From Arthrospiribacter ruber (GTDB lineage Bacteria > Bacteroidota > Bacteroidia > Cytophagales > Cyclobacteriaceae), in NCBI RefSeq assembly GCF_019343195.1, contig NZ_RPHB01000001.1, forward strand, positions 620,001 to 684,000: a stretch of DNA of 64,000 bases, read 5' to 3'. The first letter of the stretch is position 1, and every line of letters starts with the position of its first letter. The notes beneath the pieces were generated by a model, which saw only the letters and a program-made list of their open reading frames with translations, searched no databases and was not told the origin of the DNA. This document shows positions 37,104 to 45,872 of the stretch, piece by piece. The position numbers and the translations under genes were made by a program.

Positions 37104-38042
37104 ATGAAACACGCTGTTTATATCTTTCTCGCTTATTTTATGGCCTTGCCAATGGTAGTCATGGCCAAAAGTCCCATCAATAATGATCCTTACATTTCTG
37201 AATTGTTTGATGTCTCTGGTGATGCTCAAATAGACATGACCACTGCAGGGGCAAGTATTCAGGTAGAATCATGGGAGTATGATCAGGTTCAGGTCGATGT
37301 ATTTGTGACGAGAAATGGAAAGCCAGTAGATCCATTCCAATCTGATATTGCGGCTTTACTGGAAGACATAGATTTTAACATTGGTCAAAATGGTGATCTG
37401 ATTTTCGTAGAGATGAAAACAAGAAGCAGGATAGGCTGGAGTTCAGGACGGAACAATCTGAATTTCAGATTTGAACTCTTCGTGCCTGAAAGGACATCTG
37501 CAAAATTAAAATCTGCTGGAGGAAGCATTTCCCTTGTGGGATTGGATGGGAATCATTCTTTGGCCAGTAGCGGGGGAAGCATTCAGGTGATAGATTGTGC
37601 CGGAGGTTTTGATGCCAAGAGTTCTGGTGGGAGTTTTTCTGTGTCCAGCTTTGTAGGGAATTTGGACATTGCCTCTAGTGGAGGTTCGATAAAAGTCTCT
37701 GATTTGGTAGGGAGCCTTAAAGTCAGTTCGTCAGGTGGAAGCCTTACACTGGAGGATATAGCAGGTAGCTTGACGGCCAATACATCAGGAGGAAGTATCC
37801 GCGCCAATCTGGTGAGCTTAGAAGGAGAAGTTAACTTAAAGACAAGCGGTGGAGGAATAACAGCTGTATTGCCCAAAGGCGAAGGAATGGACCTTAACCT
37901 GAGCGGGACTTCTTCAAGAATAAAATTGGAAAATTTCGAGGGGGAAATCTCATCTAATACGGTAAGGGGTAAACTTAATGGTGGAGGAATTCCAGTGGCT
38001 ATGGCCAGTGCCGGAGGTTCAGTAAAGCTGGAATTTAAGTGA
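37104..38042 (+). CDS. Secreted DUF4097-like beta-helix protein
   Basis: 312 residues with a signal peptide (about 1-21). Residues about 135-250 carry repeats spaced about 16-20 residues with a Ser-Gly-Gly-Ser turn (SAGGSIS, SSGGSIQ, SSGGSFS, SSGGSIK, SSGGSLT, TSGGSIR, TSGGGIT), as in DUF4097/adhesin-like right-handed beta helices. The role is unknown; these proteins are found in bacterial envelopes. It may be controlled by the Nudix regulator upstream, which is inference. Confidence 0.78.
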   Translation: MKHAVYIFLAYFMALPMVVMAKSPINNDPYISELFDVSGDAQIDMTTAGASIQVESWEYDQVQVDVFVTRNGKPVDPFQSDIAALLEDIDFNIGQNGDLIFVEMKTRSRIGWSSGRNNLNFRFELFVPERTSAKLKSAGGSISLVGLDGNHSLASSGGSIQVIDCAGGFDAKSSGGSFSVSSFVGNLDIASSGGSIKVSDLVGSLKVSSSGGSLTLEDIAGSLTANTSGGSIRANLVSLEGEVNLKTSGGGITAVLPKGEGMDLNLSGTSSRIKLENFEGEISSNTVRGKLNGGGIPVAMASAGGSVKLEFK

Positions 38043-38058
38043 AATAAATATTGAATAT

Positions 38059-38082
38059 AGCCCTGCTTTAAAGAGCAGGGCT
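38059..38082. terminator. Bidirectional stem-loop between convergent genes
   Basis: AGCCCTGC (38059-38066) pairs perfectly with GCAGGGCT (38075-38082) over an 8-nt loop, between the DUF4097-like gene and the convergent zincin gene. Confidence 0.65.
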
Positions 38083-38100
38083 TGAAGCTTATTTTGTACT

Positions 38101-39075
38101 TCAATCAAATTTCTCTGCATAACCACTTTTTCTCAATAACCTGCGATAATTATTGGTTTTGACAATTTTATTGAGCGCTCTCTTCTTGTTTTTCGCCTGA
38201 TTGTAGTATGCCTCGCAGATTCTAAAACCTATAAAGTAACCTAAGTCCGCAGGCCTATCTTTATTGGAATCCCCTCCATAAAGCCATTTTAAATATGCAT
38301 TTCCATACATTTCTTCTGAAAATTCCTTCCATAGGGCTTCCTCATTTTCATATCCATAGGGATAGATATCTTCATTGATATTGAGTCCGGTAATGGTATA
38401 TGACACGAAATCAGCAGCGCCTTCGGTGATGGTCATGGTCAAAAGCCTGTTTCTAAAATATCCAATGATATACCCCAAGCCAAATCTCTGCTGGGTATGG
38501 ACCAGCTCGTGGGCCGTAAATTCCAGTATTTTTGGCTCTTTGGGCAATACATTTTTATGCCAGTCAGTTAGTTGAGACTTGTCAGTCAAGCTGTCCGAAG
38601 TCACCATTTCCGTACCTATCAAAAGCCATCTGCCTTTAACAGTACCACCAGTTGAAAGTTGCCCTATGGCAAAGCAAATCATGGGGTCTCTGAAGGATTT
38701 GAGTTCCGAACGAAAAAGGTCCAGCTGTGATGCAATTTCCTTTTGATAGTTTTTTACCAAATATGTATTTGGCCGTACAGTTTCCCAGTAATTTGGGGCT
38801 GTTTTGATCCTATTGATCAAGGATTCTGCTGAAATGTCACGGGCTTTGATAAACTCACGCAAACCAGGCGAAGCTTTGTCAATGTAATGGGTTTGTATGC
38901 TGAAAACAGAATCTTGGTAGTTGTTGGAATCCTTCAGCTGGTCATAGGCTACCCAAAACCTGTCAATATCAGAATGGATTATGATCGGGGGATTTTGCCC
39001 ATATAATTTCATGCTCAGTAAGACTTGTACCATAAAGAGCATGAAATATTTATGTTCAGCAAGTGGAAACTTCAT
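38101..39075 (-). CDS. Secreted zinc-metalloprotease-like protein (DUF2268-type)
   Basis: 324 residues with an N-terminal hydrophobic leader (MLFMVQVLLSMKLYG from Met12, which could be the real start). A zincin motif HELVHTQQ near residue 187 and a downstream EGAADF, a plausible third-ligand Glu, resemble DUF2268-type predicted Zn-dependent proteases. The substrate is unknown. It lies between convergent DUF4097-like and co-directional esterase genes. Confidence 0.72.
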   Translation of the reverse strand: MKFPLAEHKYFMLFMVQVLLSMKLYGQNPPIIIHSDIDRFWVAYDQLKDSNNYQDSVFSIQTHYIDKASPGLREFIKARDISAESLINRIKTAPNYWETVRPNTYLVKNYQKEIASQLDLFRSELKSFRDPMICFAIGQLSTGGTVKGRWLLIGTEMVTSDSLTDKSQLTDWHKNVLPKEPKILEFTAHELVHTQQRFGLGYIIGYFRNRLLTMTITEGAADFVSYTITGLNINEDIYPYGYENEEALWKEFSEEMYGNAYLKWLYGGDSNKDRPADLGYFIGFRICEAYYNQAKNKKRALNKIVKTNNYRRLLRKSGYAEKFD

Positions 39076-39129
39076 TTGACATTTAGCTTATTAGCAGACA
39101 AATATATACTTAGCTTCCTAGAGTTAAAA

Positions 39130-39999
39130 TCAATTTTGGTTTCTTCCCAGTCTCTTATCAAACTCTCTGTTTATAAAAAGAAAATGTGCAGGCAATGCTT
39201 CTGTCCAATATTCCCAGGTGTGGGCCCCGGGTCTTTCGGTGTATTCGTGATCGACGTTTTTGTCAAGTAAAATCTGATGGATCTGCCTATTGGTAGCAAT
39301 CAGAAAATCATCCACTCCACAATCTATAAGAATAGCGATGCCATTGTCCTTCATTCTGTCAGTAAGTCCTACAGCGGTGAATTCAGAAAAAGGTGCCTCT
39401 CTCCTGAAGTCTCCAATAGACGCTAAAGTTCTTTGAAGGATAGTATTGGCAAAATTTTCATCAACCTTCCAAAGACTCACATCTATATTCATCACGCCGC
39501 TCATGCTTCCTGCAGCAATAAAAAGCTCAGGATGCTTGGAAGAAATAAGCATGGAGCCGTGTCCTCCCATGGATAATCCTGTTATGGCCCGGCCTTCCCG
39601 GTTTTTGATGGTATTGTAAGTCTGGTCTACATAGGGGATAAGTTCCTGTGAAATATATGTCTCATACCTTACAGAATCCTGATTGGGGCTGTCCCAATAG
39701 TAGGAAGAGGGCCCTACACCGGGAGTGACTATAAGAACCTCATATTGGTCGGCCAAGTTTTGAAGGAGTCCAGGCTTGGTCACTTTGTCATGCCAATCTG
39801 AAAAAGCTCCCGAACCTCCGTGAAGCACATAAATGCTGGGCAAGGCCTTTCCCTTTGCATTATAACCCGCAGGGCGCACCACAGCTGCTTTAAGAGTTTT
39901 ATCCATGGCCTTGGAGTATACCTCGATGGTGTCGGTCTGGGCTTTTGCACTGAAGCAGAGCACCAAAAGGAAGAATAGGTTAAAATAGGTTTTGGTCAT
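39130..39999 (-). CDS. Secreted alpha/beta-hydrolase esterase (FrmB/antigen-85-like)
   Basis: 289 residues with a signal peptide (about 1-20). The nucleophile Ser lies in GLSMGGHGSM near residue 145, with an oxyanion-type YVLHGGSGAFSDWH near 57, an acid in DCGVDDFL (about 235) and a His in PGAHTWEYW (about 267). The order matches the esterase D/FrmB family (COG0627-like). It probably hydrolyses an ester in the periplasm; the substrate is unknown. Confidence 0.83.
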   Translation of the reverse strand: MTKTYFNLFFLLVLCFSAKAQTDTIEVYSKAMDKTLKAAVVRPAGYNAKGKALPSIYVLHGGSGAFSDWHDKVTKPGLLQNLADQYEVLIVTPGVGPSSYYWDSPNQDSVRYETYISQELIPYVDQTYNTIKNREGRAITGLSMGGHGSMLISSKHPELFIAAGSMSGVMNIDVSLWKVDENFANTILQRTLASIGDFRREAPFSEFTAVGLTDRMKDNGIAILIDCGVDDFLIATNRQIHQILLDKNVDHEYTERPGAHTWEYWTEALPAHFLFINREFDKRLGRNQN

Positions 40000-40181
40000 T
40001 GTTTTTTGTTTTGAAGTAATAGAGTATTAGAATGAAATGTACAGGATAACTTACAAATGGTGAATTATTCGTGTGAATTACGAAACTTTTGAGGTGAAAA
40101 AACAGAAGCTGCTTTTTTTTAAACTACTTTGTCCTAAATTGAGCCCTGCAAATCAATCACCCTTTTAAGTGTTTTTTGTCC

Positions 40182-41579
40182 ATGATCAGGTTTTTACTCA
40201 TTGCCATTCTATTGGCAGTAGTTGTGTTTCAGATTCAAGGTGAAAAAGTCCCCATCAATGAAGGTGCAGGCTTGGAAGGAGTTCCTCTACGGATTGTTGC
40301 AGAGGGTTTTACCGATCAGTTTGATGATGAAGGATACGATGCTTTTGTCATACACCGGATTCTGCCCTATGCTTTGGTCAATTCCATTTTTGTCATTTTT
40401 GATTTTGACATGGACCCTGAAAGTCTCTTACATGGGATATTGATTTTTAATTTTCTCATTTTGCTGCTAGGTTGTTATTGGTATTTCAAGCTCACCAAAA
40501 AGCTCAGGTCTTCTGTCAGCATGGAGATTCTGGGTTTTGTTTTGTTGTTTGGGAATTTCCTTGTCCTAAAAATATCTTGGTATGAAGCATTTCATCCAGG
40601 TCTTTTTGCATTGGTCCTGGGAATCGGGCAAGCCAATTATTTCATTCGTTACGAAAAAACCAAATTGTTTTTGGTATCTCTGATCGGAGGCTTTGTCTGG
40701 CCTACCTTGTTCCCAATAGGAATGGTTTTGATATTCTTACCCAGTGACAAAATCGTATTCAGGGAAAATGAAAATTCCTTGTTGGGCATTTACCTTATTC
40801 CCACAGTCCTGTGCTGTGTACTGACTTTGATAGGTGTTTATTTTACAGGGACGGAGCATGGCGTAATTTGGTTTGGTTTGGGGCTTTTAACTTTGGCATC
40901 TATGGTTTATTTCGGCCTTAATGCATCAGGGGTTTCATGGATTAAATCATTCCAGCTATTGCAAAAGCGGATGAAGCCAGAGAGACTTGCTTACCTTGCG
41001 ACAAGTGTAGCTGTTTATTTTCTGATTATTTCCCTGCTATCTGTAGGGAAGTCGGAATTTGGAATAGTGGACTTCCTCAAAGGGATTGCGGTACAAGGGG
41101 CTGAAAGACCACTAATGTTTTTGATCAGTCAATTTGCTTTTTATGGAATATTGATACCTATTATTCTTGTATTTTTTTCCAGGATTTGCAGAGAAGCGGG
41201 GAAACTAGGTTTGGGCTTTATGGTGGTTTTTATTCTGATAATGATATTGGTTTTTTATGCAGATGCTTATTGGTGGGTTCAAGCAATACCCTTTATGGTC
41301 TTACTGGTGCTAAAAGGACTACGAAGGTATTCTTTGGTCAATAAGGATATATGGGTTCTCTCTTTATTGAGTTTGTTGCTTTCGAAATTTTGGTTTAAAA
41401 TCAATGTCGAGGATTTAGATCAATATATTCTTCAAAATACTGATAGTTGGATAGCCCAAAGGTATTTTCAGCATTTTGGTCTGATGCAGAGCGAATTGGT
41501 TTATTACATCTACATCATTGTTTTTTTAGCTGCGTCAGCTTTGATTTTTTTAGGAAAAAAGAGGTATGCGAAATCGTAA
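40182..41579 (+). CDS. Polytopic membrane protein of unknown function
   Basis: About 465 residues with roughly 11-12 hydrophobic helices. The soluble loop after the first helix (about 22-60: VPINEGAGLEGVPLR...) and the general layout resemble membrane glycosyltransferase-like (GT-C) proteins, but no DxD-type motif is clear, so no activity is claimed. The frame opens with a TTG at 40176; the ATG at 40182 is the better start. Downstream is a 0.9-kb non-coding repeat region. Confidence 0.7.
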   Translation: MIRFLLIAILLAVVVFQIQGEKVPINEGAGLEGVPLRIVAEGFTDQFDDEGYDAFVIHRILPYALVNSIFVIFDFDMDPESLLHGILIFNFLILLLGCYWYFKLTKKLRSSVSMEILGFVLLFGNFLVLKISWYEAFHPGLFALVLGIGQANYFIRYEKTKLFLVSLIGGFVWPTLFPIGMVLIFLPSDKIVFRENENSLLGIYLIPTVLCCVLTLIGVYFTGTEHGVIWFGLGLLTLASMVYFGLNASGVSWIKSFQLLQKRMKPERLAYLATSVAVYFLIISLLSVGKSEFGIVDFLKGIAVQGAERPLMFLISQFAFYGILIPIILVFFSRICREAGKLGLGFMVVFILIMILVFYADAYWWVQAIPFMVLLVLKGLRRYSLVNKDIWVLSLLSLLLSKFWFKINVEDLDQYILQNTDSWIAQRYFQHFGLMQSELVYYIYIIVFLAASALIFLGKKRYAKS

Positions 41580-42380
41580 AGAAACGGGGAACCCGGGAAA
41601 GGGAAAAGGTTTAATTGTGTAATTGATTAACTGATGAGGGTAGGTTGTTGAGGGTAAAATGAAAAGGATGAAGGATGATGGAGGAAGGATGAATTAATAG
41701 CCCCAAGGGGGCTGCCTGTTGGTAGCCATGGGTAAGGCGCGTAATCAACCATTAATTTTCTCAAACCGTTTTGCGCCGCAACCCATAGTCATCGTAAATC
41801 AAAGGCCATTGCACGGCCGAGGGATAAGTGGATACGGGAAAGAGGATGGTGGGCCGTGGATGAGAAGAGGCGAATACGGAGGGGATTGTTTAAATTTGGA
41901 ATTGGTTAATTGTGGAATTGATTAACTGTTTAATTGATTTGGGGTGATGTTTAATTGAAATCGAAGTGAAGCGGAGATCCCGAGAGTGAAACGATTCGGG
42001 ATAAATTGAAATATTGGTTTGACTAAGTTGAATGCTTGGTTTCTAAGTCAAGGGATTGGGATATTGATGGATACTGGTAGATATTCATAGATATTATTCC
42101 TAGATATTATCCAAAAATCTGCGATATCAGCGTGATCTGCGGGAGGTAAAAGTGAAGAGTGAATAGTTATTAGTGAAAAGGAGTTAAGGGTTAAGTGTTA
42201 AGCGTTAAGCGAAATTGATGGGAAAGAGAAAGCTGTTAGTGAAGACACTAACAGGGGCCGGAAAGACACTAAAAGGGTCCAAGATTAAGTCTTGAACCAA
42301 ATCAGTTTTCGTTGCCGTCCGTTGCGGAGTCGTTGCGCTCGTGGCATGAAACAATACTGAGGCTATTTGCTGGCACATGA
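41580..42380. repeat. Non-coding region with short direct and inverted repeats
   Basis: About 800 bp with no plausible gene. Features seen: AATTGATTAACTG near 41620 and again near 41918, each in a similar TTAATTG-rich context; a 6-bp hairpin AGCCCC/GGGGCT (41699-41713); a perfect 9-bp inverted repeat CTGTTAGTG/CACTAACAG (42233-42254); and GTTAAG iterations near 42184-42209. It looks like accumulated intergenic repeat remnants. Confidence 0.6.
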
Positions 42381-42414
42381 AAAAACCCTCGAGGATTGAA
42401 ATACCTCAAGGGTT
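42381..42414 (-). terminator. Terminator downstream of menA
   Basis: AACCCTCGAGG (42384-42394) pairs with CCTCAAGGGTT (42404-42414), 11 bp with one mismatch or wobble. A T-run follows on the minus strand, about 80 nt beyond the menA stop. Confidence 0.75.
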
Positions 42415-42493
42415 AGGGTAATTCCTGCGATATCAGCAAAACTTAGGGGAAATAAGAAACCATCGAGAAGGCCTCGGCGCTTTCCATTGTGCT

Positions 42494-43405
42494 TTAAGCG
42501 ATTACCAAACCCAAACCAAACAGAAGAACCCATATTAAGGTGGAAATGGCCATTTTTTTCAAAAAAGGATCCAGCTCCGCAGCTTCTTTTTTCCGCTGAA
42601 TACCCATTCCAATATAAAGCATAAAAGGCAATACCAGCCATGCAAGCATCACCGTCCATTGACTGGTATAGAAAGTAAATACTGGAAGTAAAAGATTGCC
42701 CAACAGTATCAAAGCCCAGTTGTAAGAAACAGCAGCTTTTCTCCCGATACGAACAGGAATAGACCTCTTGCCGGCCAAAATATCAGAGTCAATGTCCCTG
42801 ATATTATTGATATTCAAAACAGCTGTGCTAAAGCAACCCAGCGCAATAGCTGGCAGCAATATGATCAGATCGAAACTGAGCGTATGAAGGAAATAAGTGC
42901 CGGCTACTCCCAAGAGACCAAAAAAAATAAAGACCGAGATATCCCCAAGACCGATATAGCCATAAGGCTTGCTGCCTGAGGTATACGTGACAGCAGCATA
43001 TATGGCCAGCAAACCCAGACCAAGAAACAAAAAGAACAATTTCCAGTCCCCAAGTGAAATATACAACAAGCTCAGCCCGGAAAGAAAGGACAAAACACCC
43101 AAAATAATCATGGCCTGTTTCATTTCATTCAGGGAAATCACCCCAGACTGCACAGCCCTGATTGGTCCTTTTCTGTCCAGACTGTCTGCACCGTGTACGC
43201 TGTCCCCATAGTCATTGGCCAGATTGGAAAGTACTTGCAGGAAGATCGTTGTGAGGGATGCCAATAGGAATACTTCCCAGATAAACTGGCCATGATATGC
43301 TGCTAAAAATGACCCCATCAAAATACTGGATAAGGCCAAAGGTAAAGTTCGCAGTCTGATGGCATGAAGCCAAGCTTGTTTTTTGCTGGTAAGGGAAATG
43401 TCCAC
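42494..43405 (-). CDS. menA: 1,4-dihydroxy-2-naphthoate polyprenyltransferase
   Basis: UbiA-family inner-membrane prenyltransferase attaching the polyprenyl tail in menaquinone synthesis. The first Asp-rich motif NLANDYGDSVHGADS and the second NNIRDIDSDILAGKRSIPV are both present, with about eight to nine helices. The frame is open to 43492, where it would overlap the upstream glutathione peroxidase gene. Since a terminator-like hairpin for that gene sits at 43432-43459, I prefer the GTG at 43405 (MDISLTSKKQAW...), giving 303 residues, the normal family length. Fourth gene of a rocF-argS-gpx-menA run. Confidence 0.88.
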   Translation of the reverse strand: MDISLTSKKQAWLHAIRLRTLPLALSSILMGSFLAAYHGQFIWEVFLLASLTTIFLQVLSNLANDYGDSVHGADSLDRKGPIRAVQSGVISLNEMKQAMIILGVLSFLSGLSLLYISLGDWKLFFLFLGLGLLAIYAAVTYTSGSKPYGYIGLGDISVFIFFGLLGVAGTYFLHTLSFDLIILLPAIALGCFSTAVLNINNIRDIDSDILAGKRSIPVRIGRKAAVSYNWALILLGNLLLPVFTFYTSQWTVMLAWLVLPFMLYIGMGIQRKKEAAELDPFLKKMAISTLIWVLLFGLGLVIA

Positions 43406-43427
43406 TGTTTTTTCTGTAAAACTAATA

Positions 43428-43459
43428 AAAAGACCTGTTTCCAATAAAGAAAACAGGTC
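43428..43459 (-). terminator. Terminator after the glutathione peroxidase gene
   Basis: GACCTGTTT (43432-43440) pairs with AAACAGGTC (43451-43459) and is followed on the minus strand by TTTTTATTAG. It lies between the peroxidase stop (43482) and the preferred menA start (43405), so menA expression may need readthrough or its own promoter. Confidence 0.7.
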
Positions 43460-43481
43460 ATAAATGGGAAATGAATGTAAC

Positions 43482-44054
43482 TTAAGCTGCAATCAAAGAG
43501 GTGATTTCTTCAGAAACCGGATTTACGGAAGATGGGAAAAACTTCACCAGTTTACCCTCTTCATCAATCAGGTACTTACAGAAATTCCAACTTGGTTCTT
43601 TGTCATTCCAGCCATTGAGGTCTTTGTCGGAAAGCCACCTGTAAAGAGGGTGCTTATCCACTCCTTTGACAGAAACCTTGTCCATCATTTTGAAGGTGAC
43701 ACCATAATTTTCTGAACAGAACTGCTTGATTTCATCATTGCTTCCGGGTTCCTGACCGCCAAAATTATTGGCAGGAAAACCTATGATGGTCACTTTGTCC
43801 CCATGTAATTCATGAAGTTTTTGAAGGTCGGCGTATTGAGGGGTGTAGCCGCATTTGGAAGCCACATTGACCAAAAGTAGCTTCTTGCCCTTGAACTGGG
43901 AGAAGTCAACTTCTTTTCCATCAATATCATTGATCTTGAAGTCATAGATAGATTTTTCCATAATTTCTTCATTTGGGGATAGGGGATTTTCTTTGATGGC
44001 ACTGGATGTGCAGGCCAATACAAGAAGGATAAGGATTGAATAGATGTTTTTCAT
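43482..44054 (-). CDS. Glutathione peroxidase family thiol peroxidase, lipoprotein
   Basis: 190 residues. A lipobox (LVLAC, Cys15) suggests membrane anchoring in the envelope, unusual for this mostly cytosolic family. The peroxidatic Cys68 is in VASKCGYTPQ, and FPANNFGGQEPG supplies the Gln. The Trp lies in PSWNFCKYL, where this protein has an extra Cys in place of the common residue after WNF. It likely reduces peroxides with thioredoxin-type electron donors, as bacterial homologues do. It starts 6 nt after argS. Confidence 0.88.
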   Translation of the reverse strand: MKNIYSILILLVLACTSSAIKENPLSPNEEIMEKSIYDFKINDIDGKEVDFSQFKGKKLLLVNVASKCGYTPQYADLQKLHELHGDKVTIIGFPANNFGGQEPGSNDEIKQFCSENYGVTFKMMDKVSVKGVDKHPLYRWLSDKDLNGWNDKEPSWNFCKYLIDEEGKLVKFFPSSVNPVSEEITSLIAA

Positions 44055-44060
44055 AGTAAA

Positions 44061-45851
44061 TTACATTCTGTCTGGGACATTTATTCCAAGTAACTTCATG
44101 CCTGCCTTGATTGTTTTTGCTGTCTGGGCAGAAAGTGCAATTCTAAATGACTGGACTTTGGTATCAGCTTCGTTGAAGATAGAAAGTTCTGCATAAAACC
44201 TGTTGTATTCTTTGGCCAAATCAAACAGGTACTGGGCGATGATAGCCGGAGAATAGTCCTCAGCAGCCAGCCTGAGTTTTTTTCCAAAGTCATTCAGCAA
44301 TACAATCAGGTCTCTTTCTGTAGGCTCTAGCTTGGTCAATCCATCAAATCCATCCGTTCTGTAATCAATGCCCACCTGATTGGCTTTTCTCAAAATAGAG
44401 GCGATTCTTGCATGGGAGTATTGGATAAAAGGCCCGGTGTTACCTTGGAATTCTATTGATTCCTGGGGATTGAAAAGCATTCTTTTCTTAGGGTCTACTT
44501 TAAGCAAGAAATACTTCAGGGCACCCAAACCTAGGGTTTCATAAAGGGAATTGGCCTCATCTTCGCTGAAGCCGTCTATTTTTCCAAGTTCCTTGGTGTG
44601 GCTTTCGGCAGTATCTATCATTTCCTGAATCAGGTCATCGGCATCCACCACGGTTCCTTCCCTGGATTTCATTTTTCCGGTAGGGAGGTCCACCATCCCA
44701 TAAGAAAGATGGTGCAGACCATCTCCATAGGGTCTGCCCAGCTTTCGCATGATTTTGAAAAGCACATCAAAATGATAATCCTGCTCATTCCCGACCACAT
44801 ACACGGATTTATCAATACTGAAATCATTGTATTTCAAATCCGCCGTTCCAAGGTCCTGGGTGATGTAAACAGAAGTGCCATCTGCTCTCAGAACAAGTTT
44901 CTCGTCCAAGCCTTCATCTGTAAGGTCTACCCATACCGATCCGTTTTCCTTTTTGAAAAACACACCTTTTTTCAGGCCTTCTTCTACGATGTCTTTGCCC
45001 AAAAGGTAGGTGTCTGATTCATAGTAGAATTTATCAAAGCTGACCCCCATTTTCTTGTAGGTCTGCTCAAATCCCTCGTACACCCAGTTGTTCATTTTTT
45101 TCCAGAGTCCAACCGTCTTGGGTTCTCCCGCTTCCCATAGCCTGAGCATTTCCTGAGCTTCCATCATCAGTGGAGCATTCTTCTTTGCTTCTTCCTCTGT
45201 TTGTCCCTGAGACTTCAGTTCGTTGATTTGCTTCTTGTATTCTTTGTCAAAAATGACATAATATTTCCCTGCCAAGTGATCTCCTTTCAAGCCACTGGAT
45301 TCCGGAGTTTCTTCATTGCCAAAGTGCTTATAGGCCACCATAGACTTGCAGATGTGAATTCCGCGGTCATTGACCAAATTGGCTTTGATCACCTCATAGC
45401 CGTTGGCTTCAAGGATTTGGGACACAGCAAATCCCAGAAAATTATTCCTCAAATGTCCTAAATGCAGCGGCTTGTTGGTGTTGGGGCTGCTGTACTCCAC
45501 CATCACTTTCTTGCCATTGGAGGGAAGTAAAGCAGGGTTGGGATTGGCGTAGATGTTTTGGAAAACGGACATCCATGAAGATTCACTTACAGAGATGTTC
45601 AAAAATCCCTTGACCACATTGAAAGCGATGACTTCATCACAATGCTCTACCAGGTATTCCCCAAGCTTGTTACCGGATGCTTCCGGGTTGAGTTTGGTCA
45701 CCCGCAGAAATGGAAAAACCACAAAGGTGAAAGTGCCCTCAAACTCTTTTCTAGTAGGCTGGAGGGACAGGTCTTCGACAGTGAGGTCATGATCAAAAAG
45801 TGATTTGAATGCTTCTTTTAGGGTAATGATGATCTTTTCCTGAAGTTCCAT
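44061..45851 (-). CDS. argS: Arginyl-tRNA synthetase
   Basis: Class I aminoacyl-tRNA synthetase charging tRNA-Arg. The HIGH-type motif appears as KPLHLGHLRNN near residue 125 and the KMSKS loop as GKMKSREGTVV near 373. The N-terminal tRNA-recognition domain and C-terminal DALR anticodon-binding region are complete. The length of 596 is typical. It follows rocF by 21 nt. Confidence 0.95.
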   Translation of the reverse strand: MELQEKIIITLKEAFKSLFDHDLTVEDLSLQPTRKEFEGTFTFVVFPFLRVTKLNPEASGNKLGEYLVEHCDEVIAFNVVKGFLNISVSESSWMSVFQNIYANPNPALLPSNGKKVMVEYSSPNTNKPLHLGHLRNNFLGFAVSQILEANGYEVIKANLVNDRGIHICKSMVAYKHFGNEETPESSGLKGDHLAGKYYVIFDKEYKKQINELKSQGQTEEEAKKNAPLMMEAQEMLRLWEAGEPKTVGLWKKMNNWVYEGFEQTYKKMGVSFDKFYYESDTYLLGKDIVEEGLKKGVFFKKENGSVWVDLTDEGLDEKLVLRADGTSVYITQDLGTADLKYNDFSIDKSVYVVGNEQDYHFDVLFKIMRKLGRPYGDGLHHLSYGMVDLPTGKMKSREGTVVDADDLIQEMIDTAESHTKELGKIDGFSEDEANSLYETLGLGALKYFLLKVDPKKRMLFNPQESIEFQGNTGPFIQYSHARIASILRKANQVGIDYRTDGFDGLTKLEPTERDLIVLLNDFGKKLRLAAEDYSPAIIAQYLFDLAKEYNRFYAELSIFNEADTKVQSFRIALSAQTAKTIKAGMKLLGINVPDRM

Positions 45852-45872
45852 GTTTGGTTTAATATGTTTTTC

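Noticed and set aside
37583-38104. 173-residue minus-strand frame antisense to the DUF4097-like gene
   Set aside because: Its Pro/Leu-rich repeats are the complement of the SGGS repeats.
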